Source: Phycisphaerales bacterium UBA2266 (GTDB lineage Bacteria > Planctomycetota > Phycisphaerae > Sedimentisphaerales > Anaerobacaceae). Taken from it: a stretch of 9,160 bases of DNA. The stretch covers positions 15,059 through 24,218 of the forward strand of contig DDXG01000165.1 in NCBI GenBank assembly GCA_002347125.1, in the 5' to 3' direction. The notes beneath the pieces are model-generated. The model ran no database searches, was not told the origin of the DNA, and saw nothing but the letters and a program-made list of their open reading frames with translations. Below are positions 1 to 6,390 of the stretch, one piece after another; position 1 is the stretch's first letter, and every line of letters begins with the position of its first letter. The position numbers were made by a program, and so were the translations under genes.

Positions 1-753
1 CCGATGGTTCCCGCCGTGAAGATCAACATCGCCTTTTTTGAGCGCTACTTCTGGGAGGGTCTGGAGACGTATTACAATCTGGTGGCCGAGGCGGAGGAGT
101 TGGGGCTGGAGGTTATTGGGGATGTCAAACGCGGCGACATCGGGCACACGGCGGAGTGCTATGCGGCGGCGCATCTGGAGAACTCGGAGCTGACGGGCCT
201 GGAGGATATGGTAGCCCCGGACGCTGTGACGGTTAACGGGTATCTCGGTATCGACGGCATCGAGCCTTTTGCGGCCGCCGCCACAGAGCAGGGTAAGGGC
301 GTGTTTGTACTGGTTCGCACGAGCAACCCGTCGGCCGCGGCCATTCAGGATTTCGCCGACGCCGACGGCAAGCGGCTGTATGAGAGGGTGGCCGAGGTGG
401 TCGCCGAGGTGGCCAATGTGCCACAGCGGATCGGCGCCATGGGATACAGCAATATCGGTATGGTCGTGGGGGGTACGTCGGCCCAGGTGGCCGGTGATCT
501 GCGCTACAAGTACCCGAACATGTGGATCCTCGTGCCGGGCTACGGGTCCCAGGGGGCCACGGCGGCCAACTGCATCAAGTTCTGCCGCGCCGACGGCAGT
601 GGAGCAATCATCAATGCCTCGCGTTCGATCATCTATGCATACGAGAAGCCGCAGTACCGTGAGCAGTGCGGCTCGGACTGGCGCCGGTGCGTGGAGCAAG
701 CCGTGATCGACGCGAAGGTGGAGTTGGCCGAGGCGATGCAATCCCTGATGTGA
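1..753 (+). CDS. pyrF: Orotidine 5'-phosphate decarboxylase, type 2, 5'-truncated by the window edge
   Basis: Converts orotidine 5'-phosphate to UMP with loss of CO2, the last step of de novo pyrimidine synthesis, in the cytoplasm. Numbering from the Met encoded at position 4: the N-terminal piece VPAVKIN fits the substrate-binding strand of the family. The catalytic D-x-K-x-x-D is seen as DVKRGD at 40-45 (D40, K42, D45), VPGYGSQG at 177-184 fits the phosphate-binding loop, and INASRSIIYA follows at about 203-212. The overall pattern matches the longer PyrF_2 subfamily, usually about 270-310 residues, so some tens of N-terminal residues lie before the window. The Met at 4 is probably internal, because the reading frame is open to base 1 and the conserved strand starts right there. 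It ends at TGA 751-753, 38 nt before murD, so the two are probably co-transcribed. Confidence 0.93.
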   Translation, partial: PMVPAVKINIAFFERYFWEGLETYYNLVAEAEELGLEVIGDVKRGDIGHTAECYAAAHLENSELTGLEDMVAPDAVTVNGYLGIDGIEPFAAAATEQGKGVFVLVRTSNPSAAAIQDFADADGKRLYERVAEVVAEVANVPQRIGAMGYSNIGMVVGGTSAQVAGDLRYKYPNMWILVPGYGSQGATAANCIKFCRADGSGAIINASRSIIYAYEKPQYREQCGSDWRRCVEQAVIDAKVELAEAMQSLM

Positions 754-791
754 TCGGTGGTGTCGTCAACCGGCGCAGGGACGGCCGGGGG

Positions 792-2186
792 ATGGAGTCA
801 ATGGACGGCGACGGGCTCAACGGCAAGACGGTGGTTGTGATGGGGCTGGGGCGGTTCGGTGGGGGGCTCGATAGCGCGCAGTTTGCCGCCGGCCGCGGGG
901 CCAAGGTGATTGTGACCGACCTGGCTACTGCCGAGAAGCTCTCCGATTCCATCGCAGAGCTTGAAGCAACATGTCGGGGGCTAGACCTTGAATTCCATCT
1001 GGGTTCGCACGAGCCGCGCGACTTCCAGCGGGCGGATATTGTGATAGCCAATCCGGCGGTCCCGGCGGATAACCGGTTCCTCCAGATCGCCCGGCAGGCC
1101 GGCGCGCGGGTTACATCACAGATCGCCCTGTTCTTCGCCTCATGTCCGGCCCCTATTGTGGGTATTACCGGAGCCAACGGTAAGAGCACGACCACCGCCC
1201 TGGCGGCACATCTGCTGCGGGGCGCCCGGCGAGGCGGCGACGTGGGCTATGGCGAGGTGTGGCTGGGGGGCAATATCGGCAATGAGCCGCTGCTGACAAT
1301 CCTGGACCGGGTCAGGCCGGAGGATGTCGTCGTGGTGGAGGTATCCAGCTTCCAGATTGAGCAGTTGGCGGCCGAGGGTCTGGCCCCACACGTGGCGCTG
1401 CTGACCAACCTGACGGCGAACCATCTGGATCGGTATGGGACGTTCGATGCCTATTGTGCGGCCAAGGCCGCCATGTTCGATCTTCAGAGGCCCCGCGGCG
1501 GCTGCCCGGCGGTCTCGCTGTTCAACAGGGATGATGAGGTGGCGCGGACCTGGTTTGAGAAGTACCGGGTGGATGCCGGGCGCATCTGTAGGCTTTTCTG
1601 CGCCGCGGACGTCAGCGAGGCCATCCGGAAGGAGTACCGTTTGCCGGGACGGGCCTATCTGGCCAATCTGGCCGGCGCGATAGCGATTGGGTGGGTCTTC
1701 GGCGTCTCGGATGAGGCTGTCGCCGGGTGTCTGGCCGAGTTTCACGGTCTGAACCACCGACTGGAGCTGGTGCAGGAGGTCGGCGGGGTCCGCTGGTACA
1801 ACGATTCGAAGGCAACAACGCCACTTAGCGCGATGGTTGCACTGGAGGCCTTTGATGCGCCGGTGGTCATCATCGCCGGGGGGTACGACAAACGCATCGC
1901 ATTCGACGAATTCGGCTCGGCCATCGCCGGACGGGCGAAGGCGGCCGTTCTGATCGGGCAGACGGCGCCGGCGATTGAGGCAGCCATCAAGGCCGCGGCC
2001 GGGCGAACGGTCATCCAACGGGCCGGGTCGCTGGGCGAGGCGGTGAACACGGCCGGCCGGCTGGCCGAGCCCGGGGATGTGGTTCTGCTGAGCCCGGCCT
2101 GCGCCAGTTATGACATGTTCGAGAACTTCGAGAAGCGCGGGGAGGAATTCCGCCGATGCGTGCGGCGGCTGGGCGGCCGGGCATAG
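792..2186 (+). CDS. murD: UDP-N-acetylmuramoyl-L-alanine--D-glutamate ligase
   Basis: ATP-dependent cytoplasmic ligase that adds D-glutamate to UDP-MurNAc-L-Ala in peptidoglycan precursor synthesis. In the 464-aa product the N-terminal Rossmann-like UDP-binding domain opens with VVVMGLGRFGGG (14-25). The ATP P-loop is GITGANGKST (124-133). Next come EVSSFQIEQL (183-192), NLTANHLDRYG (206-216), and the probable carbamylated lysine K225 in CAAKAAMF. The C-terminal domain carries HRLE (322-325), NDSKATT (337-343) and SPACASYDMFENFEKRG (434-450). Length fits the family (about 440-465). ATG 792 was chosen because it gives a normal N-terminus and leaves a 38-nt gap after pyrF. The frame stays open upstream to ATG 666, but that would overlap pyrF and add an Arg-rich tail. 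ATG 801 is also possible. Oddity: the usual G-x-H-N motif reads GRAYLAN (286-292). No other mur gene is visible nearby. Confidence 0.94.
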   Translation: MESMDGDGLNGKTVVVMGLGRFGGGLDSAQFAAGRGAKVIVTDLATAEKLSDSIAELEATCRGLDLEFHLGSHEPRDFQRADIVIANPAVPADNRFLQIARQAGARVTSQIALFFASCPAPIVGITGANGKSTTTALAAHLLRGARRGGDVGYGEVWLGGNIGNEPLLTILDRVRPEDVVVVEVSSFQIEQLAAEGLAPHVALLTNLTANHLDRYGTFDAYCAAKAAMFDLQRPRGGCPAVSLFNRDDEVARTWFEKYRVDAGRICRLFCAADVSEAIRKEYRLPGRAYLANLAGAIAIGWVFGVSDEAVAGCLAEFHGLNHRLELVQEVGGVRWYNDSKATTPLSAMVALEAFDAPVVIIAGGYDKRIAFDEFGSAIAGRAKAAVLIGQTAPAIEAAIKAAAGRTVIQRAGSLGEAVNTAGRLAEPGDVVLLSPACASYDMFENFEKRGEEFRRCVRRLGGRA

Positions 2187-2263
2187 AAGGGGTCCGGTAC
2201 ATTCTCCCCCCGGACGGCAGGGCGGACGGATGCGGCAGGTGGGGAGAATGTACCGGACCCCTT
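2187..2263. repeat. Perfect 23-bp inverted repeat directly after murD (REP/MITE-like element or terminator-like hairpin)
   Basis: The left arm 2187-2209 and right arm 2241-2263 are exact reverse complements over 23 bp, with the core GGTCCGGTACATTC. The 31-nt loop (2210-2240) contains two copies of CGGACGG (2211-2217, 2223-2229) and two of CGGCAGG (2215-2221, 2233-2239). The left arm begins at the base after the murD stop codon. The right arm is followed by TTAC rather than a long T-run, so it is a poor classical Rho-independent terminator, although the hairpin could still protect or end the murD transcript. Perfect arms with an internally repeated loop suggest a mobile palindromic element of the REP or miniature inverted-repeat type. 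No transposase is present in the window. That class assignment is inference. Confidence 0.75.
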
Positions 2264-2378
2264 TACAATTATCGGAACCAGGGCCGAATCCATGGCAAAT
2301 GGCGGGCGTTTTTTCCCCGCCGAATGCGTCGGAAGATACCCCTGAGTCTGTTTGTCCGCCGCTCTCGGGTCCAGCCCT

Positions 2379-2405
2379 TAAGTCGAGGCCCGCGTGGGTC
2401 GATGG
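2379..2405 (+). promoter_or_regulatory. Sigma-28 (FliA)-like promoter candidate before the PilZ gene
   Basis: TAAG (2379-2382), 15 nt, then GTCGATGG (2398-2405) resembles the flagellar sigma factor pattern TAAA-N15-GCCGATAA in both spacing and core bases. Expected transcription start is near 2411, giving a leader of about 44 nt before the ATG at 2455. PilZ proteins often belong to motility regulons, which fits. The rest of the 2264-2454 gap shows only a small GC hairpin with a T-rich loop (GGCGGG 2301-2306, CCCGCC 2316-2321) and no gene. A match of this quality can arise by chance, and the sigma factors of this organism are unknown. Confidence 0.35.
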
Positions 2406-2454
2406 GAGGGTGATGAGTCTCTTTGGCACAGTCACACGCATTCGAGGTTAGGAC

Positions 2455-2844
2455 ATGGACACGCACGACGACAGAAGGCACGAGCAACGGCTTCGTTATC
2501 ACTGGCCCATCTGGTTCGCGGAGGATTTTGAGCAGGACCTCTCGCAGGGACAGATGGTGGACCTGTCGAGCACCTCGGCGGCGTTCACCTGCTACGCGGA
2601 CGAGCACTGCCCGCACATCGGCCAGCGTGTGACCGCCCGATTCAGCGTGCCGCGGTACGGCCCGGATGAGTCCTTCGACATGGAGAATTTCCTTCGTCGG
2701 GGTGAAGTCCGCCGCGTCGATCGTGTCAACGGCCTTCTTCGTCGGGTGGCGGTCCAGTTCGCCGAGCCGCTTCCATTTCGGCCGGGCGAGCAGATCGACT
2801 CGGAATCCGAGGCCGAGCGCAGGCTTCGTCTGATCACGATGTAG
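2455..2844 (+). CDS. PilZ-domain-like protein
   Basis: A 129-aa cytoplasmic protein, about the length of a stand-alone PilZ domain, a beta-barrel that binds the second messenger c-di-GMP. The N-terminal RxxxR motif is visible as R8-HEQ-R12 in DRRHEQRLRY. The second signature, normally (D/N)x(S/A)xxG, appears as DLSSTS (36-41), with Ser in place of the final Gly. The later stretch (RFSVPRY, then GEVRRVD and RVAVQFAEPLPF) has the alternating strand pattern and late F-x-PLP-F ending seen in PilZ proteins. There is no signal peptide or membrane segment. The start at 2455 has GAGG at 2444-2447, 7 nt upstream. The stop lies 3 nt before the sulfatase ATG, so the two are probably one transcription unit. 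The domain call rests on pattern recognition only, and the altered second motif leaves ligand binding uncertain. Confidence 0.72.
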   Translation: MDTHDDRRHEQRLRYHWPIWFAEDFEQDLSQGQMVDLSSTSAAFTCYADEHCPHIGQRVTARFSVPRYGPDESFDMENFLRRGEVRRVDRVNGLLRRVAVQFAEPLPFRPGEQIDSESEAERRLRLITM

Positions 2845-2847
2845 ACC

Positions 2848-4371
2848 ATGACACTTCGCACAAGACGAGAGTTTCTCAGGGGAGCAGGCGCTCTGGCGGC
2901 CGCCTGTATTACGCCGGGCCTGGCCGGTCTTGCCCGCGGCGCGAGTCCAAAACGGCCCAACATCCTCTTCATCATGACCGATGACCACGCCTCTCACGCT
3001 ATGAGCTGCTACGGCAGTCGGCTCAATAAGACGCCGAATCTGGACCGGTTGGCGATGGAGGGGATGCGGCTTGAGAACAGCTTCTGCACCAACTCGATCT
3101 GTGCGCCGTGTCGGGCCGTCATCCTCACGGGTAAGTACAGTCACATCAACGGCCTTACGGACAACGCCCAGAAGTTCGACGGCGCCCAGCAGACGTTTCC
3201 GAAACTCCTGCAGAAGGCCGGCTACGAGACCGCCATGATCGGCAAGTGGCACCTCAAGACGGACCCGACCGGGTTCGACTACTGGAACATCCTTCCGGGC
3301 CAGGGGCTGTACTACAATCCGGTCATGATCGAGATGGGCGCGCGCAAGAGCCACACCGGCTACGTGACCGATATCATCACGGACTACGCCCTCGACTGGC
3401 TCAAGGGCCGCGGCGGCGACAAGCCCTTCTGCCTGATGTTCCACCACAAGGCCCCGCACCGCGAATGGGAGCCGGGACCCAGGCACCTTACGCTGTATGA
3501 CGACGTCACGATGCCGGAGCCGGCGACGCTGTTCGACGACTACCAGGGTCGCGGCCGGGCCGCCAGAGAGCAGGACATGAGCATCGAGAAGACCATGACG
3601 GCGCGAGACCTCAAGCTCACAGCGCCGGGGAACCTGACGGCCGAGCAGAAGCAGCTCTGGGACTCCGCCTACGAGCCCAAGAACGAGGCCTTCAAAAAGG
3701 CCAACCTGCAGGGCAAGGACTTGGTTCGCTGGAAATACCAGCGATACATCAAGGACTACCTGCGGTGCATCGCCTCGGTGGATGAGAACGTCGGGCGGGT
3801 GCTGGACTACCTCGACGAGTCGGGCCTGGCCGACAACACCGTGGTCATATACACCTCAGACCAGGGCTTCTATCTGGGCGACCACGGATGGTTCGACAAG
3901 CGGTTCATGTACGAGGAATCGCTGCGGATGCCGCTGCTGGTGCGCTATCCGAAGGAGATCAAAGCCGGTTCGATCAATGACGACATCGTGCTGAACCTGG
4001 ACTTCGCACCGACCTTCCTGGACTATGCCGGCGTGGAGGTTCCCGCGGACATGCAGGGGGCCTCGATGCGCGGTGTTCTGGCGGGCAAGACACCGGAGGA
4101 TTGGCGGCGGAGCATGTACTACCATTATTATGAGTACCCGGCCGTCCACAGCGTCAAACGGCACTACGGTATACGCACCCGCCGCCACAAACTGATCCAC
4201 TTCTACCACGACATCGACGAGTGGGAGCTGTACGACCTACGGAATGACCCGGACGAGCTGACGAATGTCTACGATGACCCAGCCTATACTGACGTCGTCA
4301 GGCGGCTCAAGGAGCAACTCAAACGGCTGCGCGCCATGTACAAGGACGACACGGGCGCAGCGGTCGAGTAG
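2848..4371 (+). CDS. Tat-exported type I sulfatase (formylglycine-dependent)
   Basis: Hydrolyses sulfate esters, most likely on a carbohydrate, outside the cytoplasm. The N-terminus carries a twin-arginine signal (R6-R7-E-F-L, then a hydrophobic stretch to about residue 31). The alkaline-phosphatase-like fold starts at PNILFIMTDDHA, with metal ligands D45 and D46. The formylglycine site is C85-A-P-C-R89, followed by AVILTGKYSH. Further sulfatase landmarks are GKWHL (132-136), HHKAPH (199-204), TSDQG (336-340, metal ligand D338) and GWFDKRFMYEES with K351. The C-terminal end (YELY-like DEWELYDLRNDPDELTNV) is the conserved tail of many arylsulfatase and GlcNAc-6-sulfatase-like enzymes. At 507 aa it is full length. 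The exact substrate cannot be read from sequence. Position +3 of the active motif is Cys rather than Ser or Ala. No maturase is visible nearby. The ATG lacks a clear Shine-Dalgarno and starts 3 nt after the PilZ stop, suggesting translational coupling. Confidence 0.93.
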   Translation: MTLRTRREFLRGAGALAAACITPGLAGLARGASPKRPNILFIMTDDHASHAMSCYGSRLNKTPNLDRLAMEGMRLENSFCTNSICAPCRAVILTGKYSHINGLTDNAQKFDGAQQTFPKLLQKAGYETAMIGKWHLKTDPTGFDYWNILPGQGLYYNPVMIEMGARKSHTGYVTDIITDYALDWLKGRGGDKPFCLMFHHKAPHREWEPGPRHLTLYDDVTMPEPATLFDDYQGRGRAAREQDMSIEKTMTARDLKLTAPGNLTAEQKQLWDSAYEPKNEAFKKANLQGKDLVRWKYQRYIKDYLRCIASVDENVGRVLDYLDESGLADNTVVIYTSDQGFYLGDHGWFDKRFMYEESLRMPLLVRYPKEIKAGSINDDIVLNLDFAPTFLDYAGVEVPADMQGASMRGVLAGKTPEDWRRSMYYHYYEYPAVHSVKRHYGIRTRRHKLIHFYHDIDEWELYDLRNDPDELTNVYDDPAYTDVVRRLKEQLKRLRAMYKDDTGAAVE

Positions 4372-4418
4372 GACAGGCTTCAGACCTCGGACTTCAGCAT
4401 CCTCAAGCCAGTAGCCTT

Positions 4419-4988
4419 CTACTGTCGGATCAACTCGCCGGTGGCCTTGTTCCAGCGGATGGTCCGCACGTTCATCTTGTGCTCTTTGGCGTGGCAGTCC
4501 GTGCAGTACTGCTTCTGTGCCGGGTCGGACCCGGCGTCCGCATCGAAGATGGTCGCCGCCCCTTCCAGCAGGGACTTGTGGGAGCTGACGCCCGCGATGT
4601 CCTGCCTCGGGTGGCACATCATGCAGGTCGGGTTGACCCGCTCGGGCGGGAACATCAGTTCCGGCGGCGTCAGGTTGTTCTCGTCGGAGCGATGCCGGTC
4701 GGACTCGCCGTGGCAGCGTTCGCAGCCGATTCCCGCCTTCTCATGCCGGGCGGCGAAGGGCTCGTCGAGAAAACCAGCGTGGCAGGCGGCGCAGAACTGA
4801 TTGGTGGTGAATCGCGGCTGGGGCGGATCAGCGACGGCGGGCTCAACGGTCTGCGTGGAGACCTTCTCTGAAACACCCACCTGTTCATCCGGCGTGCAGC
4901 CGGCGGCGGCGAGCAGCAGCACGACACCGGTGGCCGCGGCCCATACAAAGAGTAATCCCGTGCGGTCAACCTTCATCCTCATGCACAT
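4419..4988 (-). CDS. Tetraheme c-type cytochrome lipoprotein
   Basis: A 189-aa exported electron-transfer protein with four covalent heme sites: CAACH (66-70), CERCH (89-93), CMMCH (122-126) and CTDCH (162-166). The N-terminus is a lipoprotein signal: basic residues, hydrophobic LLFVWAAATGVVLLL, then AAAGC with C31 as the probable lipidated cysteine, followed by a Pro/Val/Thr-rich linker to about residue 60. It therefore probably sits membrane-anchored facing the periplasm. Extra histidines (H82, H99, H137, H170) could be distal heme ligands. The spacing recalls small NapC/NrfH-like or cytochrome c3-like multiheme proteins, but no specific family is recognised. The start is uncertain: Met1 (4988), Met3 (4982) and Met5 (4976) are all possible, and GAGG directly abuts Met5. 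The gene converges on the sulfatase gene with a 47-bp gap. No quinol oxidase or terminal reductase partner is in view. Confidence 0.88.
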   Translation of the reverse strand: MCMRMKVDRTGLLFVWAAATGVVLLLAAAGCTPDEQVGVSEKVSTQTVEPAVADPPQPRFTTNQFCAACHAGFLDEPFAARHEKAGIGCERCHGESDRHRSDENNLTPPELMFPPERVNPTCMMCHPRQDIAGVSSHKSLLEGAATIFDADAGSDPAQKQYCTDCHAKEHKMNVRTIRWNKATGELIRQ

Positions 4989-5177
4989 CTATCGTTTGGA
5001 CTCCAATTTCGTCGTTCGTATTGCGTATATCGTACTGCGTCGGGGTGGTCCCGAAGCCGGTTCGGGAAAGGCAAGGGCCGGATCAAACCAGCCCTTCGCT
5101 GCGCGAAAGGCTGCCACCCATCCGCTGAGTTATCCACCGAGGCGCCGTGGTCATCGGTATCGCTTCACTGACGGCCG
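4989..5177. other. Gene-free stretch with two strong hairpins upstream of the cytochrome gene
   Basis: Together with the palindrome cluster that follows, this forms the 284-bp gap between the cytochrome start and the reductase-like stop. No credible coding frame was seen. Two stem-loops stand out. TCCCGAA (5049-5055) pairs with TTCGGGA (5061-5067) around a 5-nt loop. The interval 5089-5113 folds with 10 pairs and one mismatch around a 3-nt TGC loop (outer CAGCC/GGCTG, inner TTCGC/GCGAA). Neither has a following T-run on either strand. They may be leader structures or repeat remnants. No convincing -35/-10 pair was seen for the minus-strand cytochrome gene. Confidence 0.5.
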
Positions 5178-5267
5178 GCTCGTGTGAATACTGCACGGGC
5201 CGGCAGCCCGCGGTGCGTAGCACGGCCATCCTGGCCGTGGTCACACGAGCTGAAAGCCCGTGGTGCG
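5178..5267. repeat. Cluster of three REP-like palindromes
   Basis: Three short stem-loops lie about 23-25 nt apart. The first is 5193-5216, inner stem CGGGC/GCCCG around CGGCA. The second is 5221-5239, a perfect CACGGCCA/TGGCCGTG around TCC. The third is 5244-5262, CACGAGC/GCCCGTG around TGAAA, with one position that pairs as G-U only in the minus-strand transcript. An outer perfect 10-bp pair, GCTCGTGTGA (5178-5187) and TCACACGAGC (5241-5250), encloses the first two. AGCCCGCGGTGCG (5205-5217) recurs with one change at 5255-5267. The cluster sits just downstream of the minus-strand reductase-like gene, a usual place for REP-type repeats. It may end or stabilise that transcript. Confidence 0.65.
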
Positions 5268-5272
5268 GACGA

Positions 5273-6388
5273 TCAGACGTATTCCCAGTTCCGCAGCCAC
5301 TGGTACTCCGGCGCCAGGTTGGCCCAGCAGCGGTCCATGGCCTGTTCGAGCTGCTTGGCCTCGGCGGCGCTCAGTTCGCGTTCCTCTTTGACGGCCAGCG
5401 CCATGTTGTCCACCTGGTACTCGTTGATCAGACCGGGAATCGGCGCGGTGATGGCCGCGTTGCACAGGATGTACCGAACGGCCATGCGGGCGAGCCGGTC
5501 GTCTTCTTTGCGATTGGGGTCGTCCGGAGCGCTGGTGCCCTTGAACAACGATGTGCCGGAGAACGGCTTGATCCCGAAGATGCCCACGTCATGCTTCTGC
5601 ACAGCCTCGAAGACACTGTCGGTCGGCAGGACCTTGCTCTTGGCGGTGTAGGGGGTGCAGACACACTGCACCGTGTCGGGGTAGGTCTCGATCATCGACT
5701 TGATATGCGGCCGGTCGTGCGAGGAGAAACCGGTGAACCGCGCCTTGCCCTGCTTGCGGGCCTTGTCCAGGGCGGCCATCATGGCGTCGACCTCGGCCTC
5801 GCTATGGCGGCCGGACTGCTCGTGCATCGTGATACGCCACACGTCGACGTATTCCAGCCCCGCCGCCTTCATGCCCTTGTCCAACGTGCCCAGCAGCGCA
5901 TCGGTCGTGCGGAAATTCTCGTTGCGCAGCTCCTCCTGATACCACGAGAAACCGAGGAACATCGAATCGCGCCGCCCCCGCAGGGCCTCGGCGTAGGCCA
6001 TGACCTCCTGCATGGTGCAGGCGTCGATGTAGTTGATGCCGCGCTCGATACATCGCGTCACGACGTCGCGTCGGTTCTTGCGGAAGCCCTCATCGTCGAG
6101 CTTGGCGCTGAGCCAGCCGCCGCCGCCGAAAACCCCCGGGACCACCATATCCACGCGCTTCCAGTGGCCACCGAGGCACACGGCTGAGACCCACATGTTG
6201 GTCTTGCCGGCGCGCCGGTACTCCATGTCGGGGTTGTAGCTGCGGGTTTTGCGGATGGCGGCGTCATTCCCGGCCCCGGCGGCGCCTACGTTCAGGCTCG
6301 TGGCCAGGCCCGCCATTGTCGCGGCCGCGGCCGTATCCCGGATGAAATCCCGCCGCGTCAGATTCCTGAAATCCTGTCGTTGTGTCAT
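5273..6388 (-). CDS. Tat-exported aldo/keto-reductase-fold protein with degenerate active site
   Basis: A 371-aa protein with a twin-arginine signal (TRRDFIRDTAAAATMAG, about 11-27) and then an aldo/keto reductase TIM barrel. Visible landmarks are the first strand YRRAGKTNMWVSAVCLGG, GINYIDACT (118-125), YVDVWRITMH (180-189), GIKPFSG (272-278) in the cofactor-binding part, and the late APIPGLINEYQVDN (315-328) typical of the family. Of the usual Asp-Tyr-Lys-His tetrad, D122 and H189 seem present. The Tyr position (D+5) is Gln127, and the Lys strand reads MFLGFSWY (143-150) with no Lys. A classical NADPH-dependent carbonyl reductase reaction is therefore doubtful. Similar exported proteins are frequent in planctomycetes and their roles are unclear. 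The start is firm: AAGGAG lies 6 nt before the ATG. The TIM-barrel gene ends 2 nt upstream, so the two are coupled. The REP-like cluster follows the stop. Confidence 0.87.
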   Translation of the reverse strand: MTQRQDFRNLTRRDFIRDTAAAATMAGLATSLNVGAAGAGNDAAIRKTRSYNPDMEYRRAGKTNMWVSAVCLGGHWKRVDMVVPGVFGGGGWLSAKLDDEGFRKNRRDVVTRCIERGINYIDACTMQEVMAYAEALRGRRDSMFLGFSWYQEELRNENFRTTDALLGTLDKGMKAAGLEYVDVWRITMHEQSGRHSEAEVDAMMAALDKARKQGKARFTGFSSHDRPHIKSMIETYPDTVQCVCTPYTAKSKVLPTDSVFEAVQKHDVGIFGIKPFSGTSLFKGTSAPDDPNRKEDDRLARMAVRYILCNAAITAPIPGLINEYQVDNMALAVKEERELSAAEAKQLEQAMDRCWANLAPEYQWLRNWEYV

Positions 6389-6390
6389 GG

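Noticed and set aside
666..791. Upstream in-frame extension of murD to ATG 666
   Set aside because: It would overlap the end of pyrF by 88 bases and add 42 Arg/Gly-rich residues not typical of MurD. ATG 792 fits the family length.
2301..2321. GGCGGG/CCCGCC hairpin with T6, considered as a terminator
   Set aside because: The T-run is in the loop, not after the stem, so it does not fit an intrinsic terminator.
1140..2441. 433-aa open frame on the minus strand
   Set aside because: It lies opposite murD in GC-rich DNA, shows no domain motifs, and is rich in Arg, Pro and Gly, as expected from an antisense shadow frame.
2269..3486. 405-aa open frame on the minus strand
   Set aside because: It spans the intergenic gap, the PilZ gene and the start of the sulfatase in antisense. 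No recognisable motif is present, and both plus-strand genes are clear.
4409..4424. CAGTAG-CCTT-CTACTG hairpin at the convergence of the sulfatase and cytochrome genes, considered as a bidirectional terminator
   Set aside because: The stem is only 6 bp, overlaps the cytochrome stop codon, and has no T-run on either side.
5130..5138. TTATCCACC, 8 of 9 bases of a DnaA box
   Set aside because: It is a single site with no cluster, AT-rich region or origin-type genes, so chance is sufficient.
4989..5272. Possible small gene or RNA gene in the 284-bp gap
   Set aside because: No frame with a plausible start, ribosome site and protein-like composition was seen, and no tRNA-like or known riboswitch pattern.
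5147..6187. 346-aa open frame on the plus strand
   Set aside because: It is antisense to the well-supported reductase-like gene, has no family motif, and starts inside the palindrome cluster.
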